A DNA stretch of 16,247 bases from positions 1 through 16,247 of the forward strand of contig JAOZNY010000048.1 in NCBI GenBank assembly GCA_029933565.1, written 5' to 3'. Shown here piece by piece: positions 16,034-16,247 of this stretch (its first letter is position 1; every line of letters starts with the position of its first letter). The notes below the pieces were generated by a model, which was given only the letters and a program-made list of their open reading frames with translations, had not been told where the DNA came from and ran no database searches. The translations under genes were made by a program, and so were the position numbers. Source of the DNA: Bacteroidales bacterium (GTDB taxonomy: Bacteria; Bacteroidota; Bacteroidia; Bacteroidales; F082).

Positions 16034-16040
16034 ATATTGA

Positions 16041-16247
16041 CTATCTTCCTAAAAATATTGCTAAAACATTAATATCAGAAGGAGATACCCCGCTAATTCT
16101 TGATGCCTGCCCAATAGTTTTTGGTTTAATTTTACTTAACTTTTCTCTGGCCTCAGTTGATAGGCTTTTTAAACTATTATAATCAAAGTCACTTTTTAAA
16201 ACAAGGTTTTCCATCTGACTTAATTTAGAGGCAAACTCTTTTTCTTT
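16041..16247 (-). CDS. mnmG: tRNA uridine-5-carboxymethylaminomethyl modification enzyme MnmG (GidA), C-terminal part
   Basis: This is a partial gene; only the last 68 codons and the stop (16041-16043) are inside the window, and the rest lies beyond its right edge. MnmG with MnmE makes the 5-aminomethyl-type modification at the wobble uridine of certain tRNAs, using FAD and a folate donor, in the cytoplasm. The visible part is the conserved helical C-terminal domain: FDYNSLKSLSTEAREKL, then KPKTIGQASRISGVSPSDI, then VLAIFLGR at the end. The TIGQASRISGV and LSTEAREKL motifs are diagnostic of the family. The gene ends 33 bases before the methyltransferase start, with parS in between. mnmG near parS or the origin is a common arrangement in bacteria. 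Identification is secure despite the truncation. Confidence 0.95.
   Translation of the reverse strand, partial: KEKEFASKLSQMENLVLKSDFDYNSLKSLSTEAREKLSKIKPKTIGQASRISGVSPSDINVLAIFLGR

Noticed and set aside
1..16247. Defence system, prophage, CRISPR array, insertion sequence, tRNA or rRNA.
   Set aside because: No array of direct repeats, transposase, integrase, nuclease or cloverleaf-like sequence was seen; the genes are ordinary chromosomal envelope, secretion and regulatory genes.

Overview
The window looks like chromosomal DNA from an AT-rich member of the Bacteroidota, most likely a Bacteroidales/Marinilabiliales-type or related lineage. The reasons are two large secreted proteases ending in type IX secretion (T9SS) sorting domains, a dut–TPR–DUF4292–EnvC-like gene order that I recall from this phylum, start codons without clear Shine-Dalgarno sequences, and TAnnTTTG-like promoter elements. 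The genus cannot be fixed from the sequence.

Plus-strand block, about 64–4275: a tight four-gene run of dut (dUTPase), a secreted TPR-repeat protein, a DUF4292 lipoprotein and a coiled-coil/LytM protein whose zinc ligands are mostly lost (EnvC-like). Gaps are 16, -8 and 4 bases, so this is very probably one operon. Apart from dUTPase, the products belong to the cell envelope and plausibly act in envelope assembly or cell separation.

Minus-strand block A, 4288–10914, read right to left: a 1355-residue gingipain-family (C25) cysteine protease with an intact His/Cys dyad and a long chain of beta-rich domains; a strong intrinsic terminator; a subtilisin-family (S8) serine protease; and a TauE/SafE-family membrane permease. 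Both proteases carry a signal peptide and a C-terminal T9SS sorting domain, so they are expected on the cell surface or secreted, for extracellular protein digestion.

Minus-strand block B, 11072–16247, read right to left: the 3' end of mnmG (tRNA-U34 modification), a short gap holding a perfect 16-base parS palindrome, a class I SAM-dependent methyltransferase with an N-terminal zinc-ribbon-like motif, a very large (1210-residue) multi-pass sensor histidine kinase of NtrY-like type, and a small META-domain lipoprotein that overlaps the kinase by 4 bases. The parS site next to mnmG is the most informative non-coding signal. It indicates that this part of the chromosome is bound by ParB and probably lies near the replication origin.

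I found no tRNA, rRNA, CRISPR array, insertion sequence, phage gene or recognisable defence system. No gene-free stretch exceeds 300 bases; the longest, 10915–11071, is 157 bases. Nothing here clearly amounts to an undescribed system. The points most worth following are the parS site, the three-sensor orphan kinase coupled to a META lipoprotein, and the envelope operon built around a catalytically dead LytM protein.
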